Shown here in pieces: positions 1 through 8,623 of a stretch of 64,000 nucleotides of DNA (within the stretch, counting starts at the first letter, position 1; each line of letters begins with the position of its first letter). Source of the stretch: Bacteroidales bacterium (lineage in GTDB: Bacteria > Bacteroidota > Bacteroidia > Bacteroidales > VadinHA17); the NCBI GenBank assembly GCA_021371855.1, contig JAJFVL010000037.1, positions 1 to 64,000 of the forward strand. The letters run 5' to 3'. Under the pieces are notes generated by a model that searched no databases, was not told the origin of the DNA, and saw only the letters and a list, made by a program, of their open reading frames with translations. The translations under genes and the position numbers were made by a program.

Positions 1-528
1 CGTGTCACTATTGCTGAAAAATTTATAACCCTTTGCCTTAAGTTCTTCCCGCAGTTCCAGATAGTTATATATTTCGCCATTAAAACAAATTGCGATGCCA
101 AGTTCTCTATCAAGCATCGGCTGATGGCCAATTGGCTTCAATTCCAAAATGCTCAATCGTCGAAAACCCATTCCTAATATAATATTTTCCCAACCAGCAT
201 AATTTTCTTTCGCTTTCCCGCCTTGATTTGCCAAAAAATTAGAATCATTCGTCAATATAGGATATAGAGATTTTATTTCTGCGGTTGAATCTGTCCCTGA
301 AAAAGATCTTACTCCATTCTTATCCTTTAGCAAATAACCTTCATCATCAGGACCTCTGTGCTTAATAGCATCCGTCATTGCTTTTAATAAAAATGCATTT
401 ATGCTTTTCTGCTTAAAACTATACGCATTTTGGGGCAGAGTATCCTTGCCATTTGAATAATTATCTATTCTTTTAGCTATATTAACTGATTCTTGGTTAA
501 AACAGTATATCCCTGCTATTCCGCACAT
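1..528 (-). CDS. asnB: Asparagine synthetase B, glutamine-hydrolysing, N-terminal part (cut by window edge)
   Basis: The protein starts MCGIAGIY, which places the catalytic cysteine of a class II glutamine amidotransferase at residue 2. Further along are the HRGPDDEG and NGEIYNY motifs that form the glutaminase pocket. Such enzymes release ammonia from glutamine and use it to convert aspartate to asparagine with ATP. Only the first 176 codons lie in the window; the synthetase domain would be to the left. The ATG is preceded by an AAAAGGAG ribosome binding site eight bases upstream, stronger than most in this window. Between the cysteine and the HRGPDD motif there is an extra stretch of roughly 40 residues compared with compact AsnB proteins, and another of about 30 residues follows. 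These suggest a lineage-specific AsnB, perhaps tied to surface polysaccharide synthesis, but the partner genes are not visible. Confidence 0.9.
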   Translation of the reverse strand, partial: MCGIAGIYCFNQESVNIAKRIDNYSNGKDTLPQNAYSFKQKSINAFLLKAMTDAIKHRGPDDEGYLLKDKNGVRSFSGTDSTAEIKSLYPILTNDSNFLANQGGKAKENYAGWENIILGMGFRRLSILELKPIGHQPMLDRELGIAICFNGEIYNYLELREELKAKGYKFFSNSDT

Positions 529-786
529 TTATTCTCCTTTTCCTTCGTATTCCTTTTTTTGTAATTACAATTCCAGTCAAGCGTTTTATCACAGAGAACT
601 AAGTGGTAAAGGAAAAAAATATCCCATTTTACTATCCATATTTAGGGCAAATATAGGGGGACAAGGGAAATTGCAAAGGAGGGGTGGTGGTATTAGGGTA
701 GGTAAAGTGATGGAAAAAAAGGAGATAGGAAAGTGACTTTGCAAAACTGCTTGTCGTACGAAAAGTGGCAAAAATGGGCAATTTGT

Positions 787-827
787 GACAAGGAGTTTTG
801 CAAGGAAAAAGACAAGGAGTTTTGCAA
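787..827. repeat. Two direct copies of a 17-base sequence
   Basis: GACAAGGAGTTTTGCAA occurs at 787-803 and again at 811-827 without mismatch, separated by seven bases. A related word in the opposite sense (TTTGCAAAACTGCTTGTC) lies near 735-752. No function is evident. Confidence 0.7.
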
Positions 828-948
828 TAAAAAAGGTAAAATGAAGGGAGAATAAGAGATAGAAAAACTGGGGAAAAAAGAGAGAGAAGGGAGAAATTTA
901 ACGCCGAGAGTACCAAGAGAACCGAGGACACCGAGAGATATATTGGAT

Positions 949-976
949 GGAGGGCGGAGGGCGGAGGGCGGAGGGC
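949..976. repeat. Four tandem GGAGGGC units
   Basis: Four perfect seven-base units GGAGGGC follow one another. This is a simple-sequence tract in noncoding DNA and a likely site of slippage. Confidence 0.8.
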
Positions 977-1034
977 GAAAGGAGGTCTCATTCAACAAGG
1001 CTACGGACGACAAGGAGGTAGAAAGGCAACTGGT

Positions 1035-1065
1035 AAAAAAAAATCCTGACTTTTTAGGGTCAGGA
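1035..1065 (-). terminator. Rho-independent terminator of the TonB receptor gene
   Basis: Read on the minus strand, TCCTGAC and GTCAGGA form a seven-base-pair stem with an eight-base loop, followed at once by nine T residues. It lies 13 bases after the receptor stop codon. Confidence 0.85.
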
Positions 1066-1078
1066 CTCACTTTTTAAA

Positions 1079-3505
1079 CTAAAAAGATAAACAAAGCCGC
1101 ATGTAAATATTACGTCCGGGTTCAACACTTATGCTTCCCCTGTTTGTGGAAAGATGATTTGTATAGCTTCGGTCGGTTATATTATCAATACCGGCAAATA
1201 TCTGCATTCTGGCCGGGCCCAGGCTGATTCTGGGAGAACTCAAAGCCAGATCAAGACAGGTATATCCACCGGTTTCCTTTTCACCATCGGCAATCTTATC
1301 CTGTTTGGCAGCACCAACTACAGTGATCTCGGCCGAACCGATTTTTGGATAGGTGTAACGCATGCCCAACCGTCCGTTAAAAGGCGGGATCTGGGGTAGA
1401 TCTTCATCAGCTTCCGTGTCTCTTCCTCTGACAAAAGATCCGGAACCGAATAAAACAAGGTCCGAGTAAATATTATATTGTAATCCAAAATCGACTCCAT
1501 AGAGCAAAGCCTTGCTGACGTTGGCATTGATAAAAGCAGGAATAGTATCAGTTGTCCCCTGTAATGTTCCTGTATTGAGAGTATAGACAAACTCTCCAGG
1601 TGTTTCGACAATCATATTGGAAAGCCGGTTTACAAAACCGTCAACCTGAAAGTTAAAAGTTGGTTTCCATACTCTTAATCCGAGGTCAGCCGAATAACCG
1701 CTTTCGGGATCAAGGTCAGGGTCACCAAGACGAACATAATTTCCCAGATCGATATATTTAAAACGCTCTTCAAGCGATGGAGATCTGAATGAACGGGCCA
1801 GATTGAGTGACAGATCTATATCTTTAAACAGTTTATAGAGTATGCCGGTGTTTGCGCTCCATGAAATGCTGTTCTCGCTCCCTTTTTCAAAGGTTATCCG
1901 CTGGTTTGGAGGAGTATCGTTTCTGACCCCGTTTACAATAAGGTAATCGATATCATAACCCGCCTCGTTTTTAACATGGATGCCATCCAACCGTCCTCCG
2001 GCAATTAGGGTAAGCTTATTATTGAGCAAGTGTGCCTCATCCTGCAGGAATAAACCAGCACTGCCAAATGATGACTCAGGGATTGGAGTCTCTCCACGCA
2101 CAAGGTTATTAGTCTTAATAACATCGCCTGCTGTATTTATAACCTCAGACTTAATGATCTTAGTCCGTTCTGTTGTGACCTTACGTGACCATACATCCAC
2201 CCCTGCAATAAGAGTGTTATTTTCAGAGAAGTTCCATGTGCTTTGCAGCTGTGCACCATTGGTCATATGGTCACCTATGGGAGAAACCAACTGGGGTGTT
2301 ACACGCTGTTTCCCTGCAGCAACCGGAGTTTCTGTTACCGTATTGGGAATCATGGCCACATCGCGCTGGATGTACTGGTTGAAATAACTTAGTTTCAGCA
2401 AGGAAAGCTTGTCAGTAATATTACTTATTTCATAGCTGGCAGATAATAACTGTCTGCTTATATCGGTATATGTTGCCTCTGCCGGTCCGGGGAATGCTTC
2501 ACCTCCGGGGATACCAACATTTTTAGACCAGTTGTTCTGGTATTGTATCTTGAACAGATGATTGGCAAACGGTTTTAATCCGACCTTTGCTGTTACATTG
2601 TTAGTTGTGAACTGGCTGTTTGGCAGAATTCCTTCCGGGGTACGAATATCATCGGCAACGCTGTGTGTGCCGCTTACCCTGAAGTACCATTTATCCGAAC
2701 CTGTATTAATGTCTGCATGACCTGTAAAGAGATCATTAACCGAAGCATAACCGGAGATGACATTCCCCGACACATAAGGCTTGCCGGCAAAGTGCCCGTC
2801 CCTGGTTATAATATTAACAATTCCACCCATGGCTCCAGTGCCATAAAGTGAAGACTGAGCACCCTTAACAACTTCGACACGCTCTATATCGTTTACATCT
2901 ATCATGCTGAGTGATGCAGTTAAATCGGTAGCAGTTTCCACCCGGTCGCCATCAATCAATGTAACCAGCCTGTTTTCGTTTAATCCACGGATATTGACAT
3001 TGGTAGCCCATACCCCATCACCGCCCATAGCAACTCCCGGCTCAGCAGCCAGGACGTTGGAAAGAGTCATTGATGATAGTTTCTGGTACCTGTTTGATCC
3101 AATAACAGCCAAAGGTATTGGTAACTCTTTTACCTGCCTGTTGATCCTGAGACTCGAAACTTCAATTTCGCCCAGAGGGATGTCCTGTGATGAGAGTATA
3201 AAATCCTGTTGTAAATCACTGTTAATCCTTATTTCGTGTGATAAGGCAGTATAGCCTAACAGTTTTAATGCCATACGATAGTTACCAGCCGGAAGGGCAA
3301 TGTTAAACCGGCCCTTTATATCTGTAACAGCAGTAAAGGACCCTTTATCAGTTGTATTCATAGTGATGACTTCCACCACCACATTCTCAATCGTTTTATG
3401 GTCCGCCGAATCGCGGACAGTTCCCTGAAAACGAAAAACCTGTCCATAAGAATTTATGGAAAACATTACTGCACATAAGGCAGTCAAAAATCTGAATTCA
3501 TTCAT
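1079..3505 (-). CDS. TonB-dependent outer membrane receptor
   Basis: An 808-residue outer membrane receptor that would bring a scarce ligand into the periplasm using energy from TonB. Residues 1-21 form a signal peptide ending SYGQ. About 24-110 form a carboxypeptidase-D-like beta domain typical of Bacteroidota receptors. About 120-240 form the plug, with NVNIRGLNENRLVTLIDGDR and the IERVEVVKGAQSSLYG box. The rest is a beta barrel ending in RLCLSF with a C-terminal phenylalanine. There is no SusD partner, so a polysaccharide substrate is unlikely; a metal, cofactor or small metabolite fits better. The gene overlaps the upstream regulator gene by eight bases, so the two are probably co-translated. 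A terminator follows closely. The substrate cannot be read from the sequence, but the adjoining hydrogenase-type regulator and divergent ABC importer offer a hint. Confidence 0.93.
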   Translation of the reverse strand: MNEFRFLTALCAVMFSINSYGQVFRFQGTVRDSADHKTIENVVVEVITMNTTDKGSFTAVTDIKGRFNIALPAGNYRMALKLLGYTALSHEIRINSDLQQDFILSSQDIPLGEIEVSSLRINRQVKELPIPLAVIGSNRYQKLSSMTLSNVLAAEPGVAMGGDGVWATNVNIRGLNENRLVTLIDGDRVETATDLTASLSMIDVNDIERVEVVKGAQSSLYGTGAMGGIVNIITRDGHFAGKPYVSGNVISGYASVNDLFTGHADINTGSDKWYFRVSGTHSVADDIRTPEGILPNSQFTTNNVTAKVGLKPFANHLFKIQYQNNWSKNVGIPGGEAFPGPAEATYTDISRQLLSASYEISNITDKLSLLKLSYFNQYIQRDVAMIPNTVTETPVAAGKQRVTPQLVSPIGDHMTNGAQLQSTWNFSENNTLIAGVDVWSRKVTTERTKIIKSEVINTAGDVIKTNNLVRGETPIPESSFGSAGLFLQDEAHLLNNKLTLIAGGRLDGIHVKNEAGYDIDYLIVNGVRNDTPPNQRITFEKGSENSISWSANTGILYKLFKDIDLSLNLARSFRSPSLEERFKYIDLGNYVRLGDPDLDPESGYSADLGLRVWKPTFNFQVDGFVNRLSNMIVETPGEFVYTLNTGTLQGTTDTIPAFINANVSKALLYGVDFGLQYNIYSDLVLFGSGSFVRGRDTEADEDLPQIPPFNGRLGMRYTYPKIGSAEITVVGAAKQDKIADGEKETGGYTCLDLALSSPRISLGPARMQIFAGIDNITDRSYTNHLSTNRGSISVEPGRNIYMRLCLSF

Positions 3506-3752
3506 CTTGCATGTTCTTAATAAGTACTGATTTCACCTGAATACCCTTCAGACGGCCCAACTGGCCTGTAAGGGAACCAATCTGATCGGTGGTACCTTCA
3601 AGAACAAGAGAAATTATGCTTTGACCGTTGCTGCGCGGCAGCCCCTGACGTCCAATTATAATTTGGGAATGTTTTGAGATTATTTCGTTCAACTGCTGAA
3701 CGCTTTCGCGGCTCTCAACCTGAATTAGTGCTGTTCCTACTCTCTTTTCCAT
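3498..3752 (-). CDS. TM1266-like putative iron-only hydrogenase system regulator (ACT-like)
   Basis: An 84-residue protein of one ACT/NikR-C-like domain. The words IIIGRQGLP, SIISLVLEGTTDQIGSLTGQ and LGRLKGIQVKS match the family named putative iron-only hydrogenase system regulator (TM1266 type), which in many anaerobes sits beside the hydE, hydF and hydG maturation genes. Family members are thought to sense a ligand or metal but lack a DNA-binding domain; their role is not proven. The ATG follows a good GGAGGT site. The gene overlaps the TonB receptor by eight bases, so receptor synthesis is probably tied to it. No hydrogenase gene lies in this window. Confidence 0.8.
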   Translation of the reverse strand: MEKRVGTALIQVESRESVQQLNEIISKHSQIIIGRQGLPRSNGQSIISLVLEGTTDQIGSLTGQLGRLKGIQVKSVLIKNMQDE

Positions 3753-3928
3753 CAGAATACCTCCGGATTGGATTTATGATTAATTTATTAAACCTTGATT
3801 CAGAAAATACTTAAATCGCAGTATGTTAATACATTTTATTAACGAAGCAAAAATAATGATTTTTTACAAGATTGCAAAATATCAGTTTAATCGCAAAGCG
3901 AGGCAAAGAAGAAGAACTTACACACTTG

Positions 3929-3944
3929 TCCCGATCTATCGGGA
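3929..3944. repeat. REP-like palindrome TCCCGAT-CT-ATCGGGA
   Basis: A perfect seven-base-pair inverted repeat with a two-base centre. The identical 16-base sequence occurs at 8639-8654 and 8818-8833, beside the tRNA-Pro gene. Confidence 0.8.
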
Positions 3945-3954
3945 GAGGAAATCC

Positions 3955-4145
3955 GGAGGATGCACAGAGGAACACAGAGGATATCCGGAGGTGACATAGA
4001 GAGCCACAGAGGAGATACAAATAAATACAAAGGGACACAGAGGAAATCAGGAGGTGACACAGAGAGCCACAGAGAAAATACAAAGGGACACAGAGGAGAT
4101 ACAGAGGAACAGAGATGGCAACAGAGCTGCACAAAAAAGTACAGA
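3955..4145. repeat. Degenerate tandem repeat rich in CACAGAG
   Basis: The heptamer CACAGAG occurs seven times in about 190 bases. Two longer units of roughly 55-60 bases, each starting GGAGGTGACA and containing GAGAGCCACAGAG and ACAAAGGGACACAGAGGA, lie head to tail. The plus strand is purine-rich and open in one frame, but the peptide is only repetitive. It lies between divergent operons and may have arisen by slippage. Confidence 0.7.
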
Positions 4146-4210
4146 GGAGAATCAGTATGAAAGACAGTTACTCCTCATGATTTAGAAAAGAAAACTCGCA
4201 AAAGATAATT

Positions 4211-4218
4211 TATCTTTA
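4211..4218 (+). promoter_or_regulatory. Candidate -7 promoter element of the ABC importer operon
   Basis: TATCTTTA matches the Bacteroidota -7 consensus TAnnTTTG at all but the last base and lies 67 bases before the chosen ATG. No convincing -33 TTG was found, so this is tentative. Confidence 0.35.
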
Positions 4219-4284
4219 CGAAACAAAATAAAAGTGATTTGGAAATCCCCTGAATTAGATAGTTTTGTAAAAAGATTTGAAATA

Positions 4285-5241
4285 ATGTTCAGAAGATTTT
4301 TATTTGGGTTAGCATTAGTATATTTATTCTTTGGATGCAGAAATACAACCTCAAATAGCACTTCCGCTTATACCATTGCCACTCTGAAAGGGCCTTCCTC
4401 AATGGGGATGATAAGACTTATTGACAGTCTGAAGAATACCAAAGGGGCAACCGTGCGTGTCGAAATACTTAATGAACCAATACAGGTCAGGAAAATGATG
4501 CTCGAAGGTTCGGCCGATTTTGCAATCCTTCCAACCAACATGGCTTCAATTATGTATAATAAAGGCATAGACTACAGGTTGATTGGTGTACCTGATTGGG
4601 GATCATTGTTTCTGTTCGGGAGCGACTCGACCGTTACAACATGGTCACAGATGAAAGGCAAACGTGTATATCTTATGGCAAAGGGGATGACGCCTGATGT
4701 GCTTGTCCGTTACCTTCTTAAAAAAAATGGCATCGAACCTGAAAAAGATGTCATTCTCGACTACAGTTTCCCCACACACATTGACCTTGCCAACGCGGTT
4801 GCAGCCGGACAGGCCCCTCTGGGAGTTATTTCCGAACCAATGGCAAGCCTGGCGATGGCACGCAACAAATCGGTAAAACCGGTGATTGATCTGAATGTAG
4901 AATGGGAAAAGTGCCAGGGCAGGCCTATGGCTCTGACAGCATTCATGGCAAAAAAAAGTATCATAAACAGAAGCAGGTCAACAGTGGAAAAAATAATCTC
5001 GGGTTACAGATCGTCCGCTAATTGGGTAAATCAGTATCCTGACAGTGCCGCTGTGCTTATTGTAAAATATGGTATATTACCCGACATTAAAGTTGCCCTG
5101 AGCTCTATCCCGCGTTCAAACCTTAAGTTCATTATTGCCCGTGATGCAAAATCTGATATTAAAGATTTTTTGAGCGTATTTTATCAGATGAATCCCGATA
5201 TAATTGGAGGAAAAATGCCAGATGAAGATTTCTATTACTAA
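4285..5241 (+). CDS. ABC importer substrate-binding lipoprotein (NMT1/SsuA-like)
   Basis: A 318-residue periplasmic binding protein of the NMT1/TauA/SsuA fold. The ATG at 4285 gives a short N-terminus FRRFLFGLALVYLFFGC, a lipoprotein signal with the cysteine to be lipidated; a GTG at 4234 would add 17 residues without a signal-like character. The words IATLKGPSSMGMIRLID, EPIQVRKMMLEGSADFAILP and MAKGMTPDVLVRYLLKKNG match the family. Relatives bind sulfonates, pyrimidine precursors, nitrate or other small anions; the ligand here is unknown. It overlaps the permease gene by 20 bases and heads a compact three-gene importer operon that faces away from the TonB receptor. This arrangement suggests that the two transporters handle the same compound in successive membranes. 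Confidence 0.85.
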   Translation: MFRRFLFGLALVYLFFGCRNTTSNSTSAYTIATLKGPSSMGMIRLIDSLKNTKGATVRVEILNEPIQVRKMMLEGSADFAILPTNMASIMYNKGIDYRLIGVPDWGSLFLFGSDSTVTTWSQMKGKRVYLMAKGMTPDVLVRYLLKKNGIEPEKDVILDYSFPTHIDLANAVAAGQAPLGVISEPMASLAMARNKSVKPVIDLNVEWEKCQGRPMALTAFMAKKSIINRSRSTVEKIISGYRSSANWVNQYPDSAAVLIVKYGILPDIKVALSSIPRSNLKFIIARDAKSDIKDFLSVFYQMNPDIIGGKMPDEDFYY

Positions 5242-5977
5242 GAAACGATATTTAAGCCTGGCCTCGGTATTGTTCATGCTGGCTGTATGGAAGACACTTT
5301 CCGTGCATTTTGGATCTGATTTCATTCTCCCTTCGCCCGAAACAACACTGATAAAAACAATTAAACTATTTGGTGACAAAATTTTTCTGGCAACTATCGG
5401 GACAACAATTCTGCGCGGTGTTATTGGCTTTGTGATATCGGTTATTCTGGGCATAGGCATTGGTGTCATTGCCGGAATAAATGAAAATTTCAATGCCTTT
5501 ATTCGCCCGATGCTGGTAGTTATCCGTTCAACACCGGTAATCTCACTCATCCTTCTGGCACTAATCTGGCTTAATCCGGGTCTGGTGCCGGTGTTTATAG
5601 GAATGTTGACAATGTTTCCTTTCATTTGTACCAATGTGAGCGACGGCATCAGAAATGTTGATCGTGACCTGATAGAGATGGCAACTTTTTATAAGGTAAG
5701 TCAGAGACGTATTGTACGAGAGGTTTATATCCCTGCCATATTACCATTTATTATAAGTGGTGCCTCAAGCGCTATGGGCATAGGATGGCGCGCTATAATC
5801 ACAGGAGAGGTGCTAAGCCAGCCAAAATATGGGATTGGCACTGTAATGCAGGGTGCACAGACATTTTTAAATGTAGATGCCGTAATTGCATGGACCATCT
5901 TAGCTGTTCTTATCAGTTACGGGTTCGAAAAGACAATCCGATGGAGCGAACGAAAACTTATTGTCTGGAGATTCTGA
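5222..5977 (+). CDS. ABC importer permease (SsuC/TauC type)
   Basis: A 251-residue inner membrane permease with about six membrane segments. The cytoplasmic loop that contacts the ATPase is visible as ATFYKVSQRRIVREVYIPAI, a form of the EAA motif, followed by the conserved GWRAIITGEVLSQPKYGIG. The ATG at 5222 follows GGAGG at 5206-5210 with a spacing of 11 bases; a TTG at 5204 is possible but has no site of its own. It overlaps the binding-protein gene by 20 bases and is followed two bases after its stop by the ATPase gene, so the three genes are almost certainly one transcript. Type I ABC importer permeases of this group act as homodimers. Confidence 0.88.
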   Translation: MKISITKKRYLSLASVLFMLAVWKTLSVHFGSDFILPSPETTLIKTIKLFGDKIFLATIGTTILRGVIGFVISVILGIGIGVIAGINENFNAFIRPMLVVIRSTPVISLILLALIWLNPGLVPVFIGMLTMFPFICTNVSDGIRNVDRDLIEMATFYKVSQRRIVREVYIPAILPFIISGASSAMGIGWRAIITGEVLSQPKYGIGTVMQGAQTFLNVDAVIAWTILAVLISYGFEKTIRWSERKLIVWRF

Positions 5978-5979
5978 TC

Positions 5980-6705
5980 ATGAGTTTAGAGATAAAGGGT
6001 CTATATAAAGATTTTGATGAGATTTCACTTTTCAGTGATTTCAGTATCGGTTTTCCTGAAGAAACAATCACCTGCATTCTAGGCCCATCGGGATGCGGGA
6101 AAACCACACTGTTAAATATTATTGGTAAAATCCTTATTCCCGACAGCGGCAGACTTATCGGATTTGACGGGAAGGTAATTTCATATATCTTTCAGGATCC
6201 CAGGTTGCTCCCATGGAAAACCGTTGAGGACAATATCGGATTTGTAATAAGCAACGATATTACGGCATCGGAACGACAAAAAATAGTAACAAGGTTTATC
6301 AGGCTCGTGGAACTTGAAGCCTTTACCGGTTATTACCCCTCAAAGCTAAGCGGAGGAATGCGGCAGCGGGTTTCAATAGCACGGGCTTTTGCCTACCCTT
6401 CCGATATTATTCTGATGGACGAACCCCTGAAGGGATTAGATATTAAACTGAAATTAAACCTGATACAAACTTTTTCACAGATCTGGCAGGCCGATAAGCG
6501 AACTGTGATCTTTGTTACCCATGATGTGGATGAAGCTCTTCTCCTCGGTAATGAAATAGTTGTACTGAGTCAGGCGCCGGTTAAAATCCTTACCCGTAAA
6601 AAAGTCGAAGCCCCGGTTACTGATCGTTCAATTGATTCCGATTACTTAAAAGAGTTTAAAAAAGGACTTTTGGAAATACTAGGTAACAAGTCTGCCATAT
6701 CATAA
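5980..6705 (+). CDS. ABC importer ATPase (SsuB/TauB type)
   Basis: A 241-residue ATPase that powers the neighbouring permease. Visible motifs in order are Walker A GPSGCGKT, the Q-loop QDPRLLPWKTVEDN, the signature LSGGMRQRVSIARAF, Walker B IILMDEPLKGLD and the switch histidine in THDVDEA. LPW after the Q-loop is typical of the nitrate/sulfonate/taurine group. The frame is open for a further 65 codons upstream, but this overlaps the permease in another frame, and ATG at 5980, two bases after the permease stop, begins the conserved domain. It closes the importer operon; a 159-base gap precedes the next gene. Confidence 0.92.
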   Translation: MSLEIKGLYKDFDEISLFSDFSIGFPEETITCILGPSGCGKTTLLNIIGKILIPDSGRLIGFDGKVISYIFQDPRLLPWKTVEDNIGFVISNDITASERQKIVTRFIRLVELEAFTGYYPSKLSGGMRQRVSIARAFAYPSDIILMDEPLKGLDIKLKLNLIQTFSQIWQADKRTVIFVTHDVDEALLLGNEIVVLSQAPVKILTRKKVEAPVTDRSIDSDYLKEFKKGLLEILGNKSAIS

Positions 6706-6864
6706 TTGCTATGATTACATTAAAACAGATTATATCGCTTGTCTCTGTTTGCTCTTGTTATTATCGTTGCAATATGTTTATTGGGATTAGTTCATATTAA
6801 ACCAAAGGTCTGATAACCTGAATGATTTTTAATATTTAACATGTGATAATTAAAATCTAAATCC

Positions 6865-8448
6865 ATGAAAAAATTAAAATTTCTTGTTCTGTTAATAGCA
6901 GTTACTGGTTTAGTTGCCTGCTCTTCGGACAAAATAAAGAATGGCTCTGAATATCCTATGTTCTGGACCTGGATGGATTATCGTCCCGGGATGAATTTCG
7001 ATTCGGTTTGTGGTATAATGAATGAAACGGGTATAGATGGTGTTATACTTAATGCTCCAACACCTGATGATTACCGTGTAGCAATCCCTGTTGCAAAAAA
7101 GCACGGGATTGAGGTTTATGCATGGTTATGGACAATGAATCCGGAACACGGACGTGACTCCATAATTAAAAATCATCCCGACTGGTTCAGCGTAAACAGG
7201 AAAGGTGAAAGCCTTGCCGACCACAAAGCTTACGTGGATTATTACAAGTTCATGTGTCCGGCTTTACCGGAAGTACGTGAGTATATCAAAAATAAAATAA
7301 AATCCTATTGTGAAGTTGAGGGGTTAAATGGTATCGCTATCGACTATCATCGTTTTGTGGACGTCATTCTTCCAACCACCCTCTGGTCGAGATATGGTAT
7401 TGTTCAGGATAAAGAGTACCCTGATTTTGATTATGGATATCACCCCGCAATAATCAAATTATTCAAGGAGAAATACGGATACGATCCCCGCGAACTTGAA
7501 GATCCTTCAACGGATGAGAAATGGCTTCAGTTCCGTTGCGATCAGATCACAGAAGTTGCCAATAAGATTGCCGAAGTGGTTCATTCATACGGTAAGGTTA
7601 TGGCAGCATCACCATTCCCCACCCCTGCAATGTCTAGAAATATGGTTCGCCAGGACTGGGGAAAATGGAATCTTGACATTGTGTTCCCGATGGTATACCA
7701 TAATTTTTATACAGGAGACATAAGCTTCATCTCAGATTGTACAATTGAGAATGTAAGAGACAAAAATCCGATGACTACCCTATATTGCGGTATGACAGGC
7801 TCCAATGGTCCTATCATGTTCAAATGTATGGATGAAGCTCTGAAAAACGGTGCCGAAGGTATTGCAATCTTTACTGTAGGAAGTTTGCGATCACCGGAAA
7901 TACGGCAACAGTTCAAATCCTATGCCGATAGTGCAAGAGCAGCAAGAACAGCTGCAAAAACACATCCTGCAGCTTCTGTCGCCAGGGTTGTAAACATAAA
8001 TCCGTTTGAAAAAACGGCTATTATGAATGCTGTCAATCTGCATATTATGGCTAAACTCAGCCTGGCAAAAGCTTTAAAACTTCCTGAACTGAAGAAAATC
8101 GATCCGGCAACTATTGAATTTGTGTCAAAAAATGCTTTACAGGGAAATTCTGCTGAAGAATATATCAGCCATCTTTCAAATGCACCCAGGAGAAACCCGG
8201 AGCTTCTCCCTGTCGGAAAAGCAATAGCCGATCAATTCACTAAAGACAGCAAGGAGGCAAATCTTAATTTGAGCGAATATAAACTGATTAAAGAATATGG
8301 CGCCACAAAATGTTACCAGGTGACAGAACAGAACAGTAAAGTTGTATTTGACGTGACTTTCTACTTTTACGGAGGAATTCTTTCAGGATGGAGTGCTGAA
8401 CCGGAGAAATTATCATTTGAAAAATACAAGAAAGGACTTGGTATCTGA
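6865..8448 (+). CDS. Lipoprotein with GHL10-like glycosidase fold
   Basis: A 527-residue protein beginning with a lipoprotein signal (MKKLKFLVLLIAVTGLVAC), so it is probably anchored in the periplasm or on the cell surface. Residues about 30-370 resemble the hypothetical glycosyl hydrolase family GHL10 (TIM barrel): FWTWMDYRPGMNFDSVCGIM, then GIEVYAWLWTMNPEHGRDS, LNGIAIDYHRFVD and IVFPMVYHNFY. The aspartate in AIDYHRF is a plausible catalytic residue by position. The last 150 residues form an additional domain I do not recognise. Substrate and activity are unknown. It follows the ABC operon on the same strand after 159 bases and ends at its own terminator, so it is probably transcribed alone. 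Confidence 0.75.
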   Translation: MKKLKFLVLLIAVTGLVACSSDKIKNGSEYPMFWTWMDYRPGMNFDSVCGIMNETGIDGVILNAPTPDDYRVAIPVAKKHGIEVYAWLWTMNPEHGRDSIIKNHPDWFSVNRKGESLADHKAYVDYYKFMCPALPEVREYIKNKIKSYCEVEGLNGIAIDYHRFVDVILPTTLWSRYGIVQDKEYPDFDYGYHPAIIKLFKEKYGYDPRELEDPSTDEKWLQFRCDQITEVANKIAEVVHSYGKVMAASPFPTPAMSRNMVRQDWGKWNLDIVFPMVYHNFYTGDISFISDCTIENVRDKNPMTTLYCGMTGSNGPIMFKCMDEALKNGAEGIAIFTVGSLRSPEIRQQFKSYADSARAARTAAKTHPAASVARVVNINPFEKTAIMNAVNLHIMAKLSLAKALKLPELKKIDPATIEFVSKNALQGNSAEEYISHLSNAPRRNPELLPVGKAIADQFTKDSKEANLNLSEYKLIKEYGATKCYQVTEQNSKVVFDVTFYFYGGILSGWSAEPEKLSFEKYKKGLGI

Positions 8449-8493
8449 TGCATTACCTTTGAAAACAAGCATACGACAATTTTAGGAAAGAAG

Positions 8494-8523
8494 CCTTCCT
8501 CCTTTCGCGGGAAGGTTTTTTTT
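8494..8523 (+). terminator. Rho-independent terminator after the GHL10-like gene
   Basis: CCTTCC (8494-8499) pairs with GGAAGG (8510-8515), followed by eight T residues, 45 bases after the stop codon of the lipoprotein gene. Confidence 0.75.
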
Positions 8524-8564
8524 ACAGCTTTTGAAAGCATGTGTCGTAACATTAAAAAAATTGT

Positions 8565-8572
8565 TAATTTTG
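8565..8572 (+). promoter_or_regulatory. Candidate -7 element upstream of the tRNA-Pro region
   Basis: TAATTTTG followed by C fits the Bacteroidota -7 consensus TAnnTTTG exactly. It lies about 50 bases before the first partial tRNA copy. If active, it would transcribe the two decoy copies together with the intact tRNA. Confidence 0.45.
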
Positions 8573-8623
8573 CACCGCCATCAGAACCTTTGCTTCACCG
8601 GGTTGATGATATCAATAGGACTA

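Larger units (their letters stand above)
529..1034. other. Gene-free spacer with low-complexity purine-rich sequence
   Basis: No credible gene is seen on either strand. The plus strand is rich in purines from about 640 onward and reads through several short open frames that have no codon structure typical of the neighbours. The stretch holds two small repeat sets listed separately and a series of CCGAGAG-like words near 900-940. The promoter of the asparagine synthetase gene should lie in the first 60 bases, but no clear element was found. Confidence 0.6.

Noticed and set aside
1079..3505. SusC-type polysaccharide transporter
   Set aside because: There is no SusD gene and the barrel length (808 residues) is shorter than typical SusC proteins of about 1000 residues.
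3960..4160. Open frames on both strands through the CACAGAG repeat
   Set aside because: The peptides are only translations of the repeat and lack a ribosome binding site.
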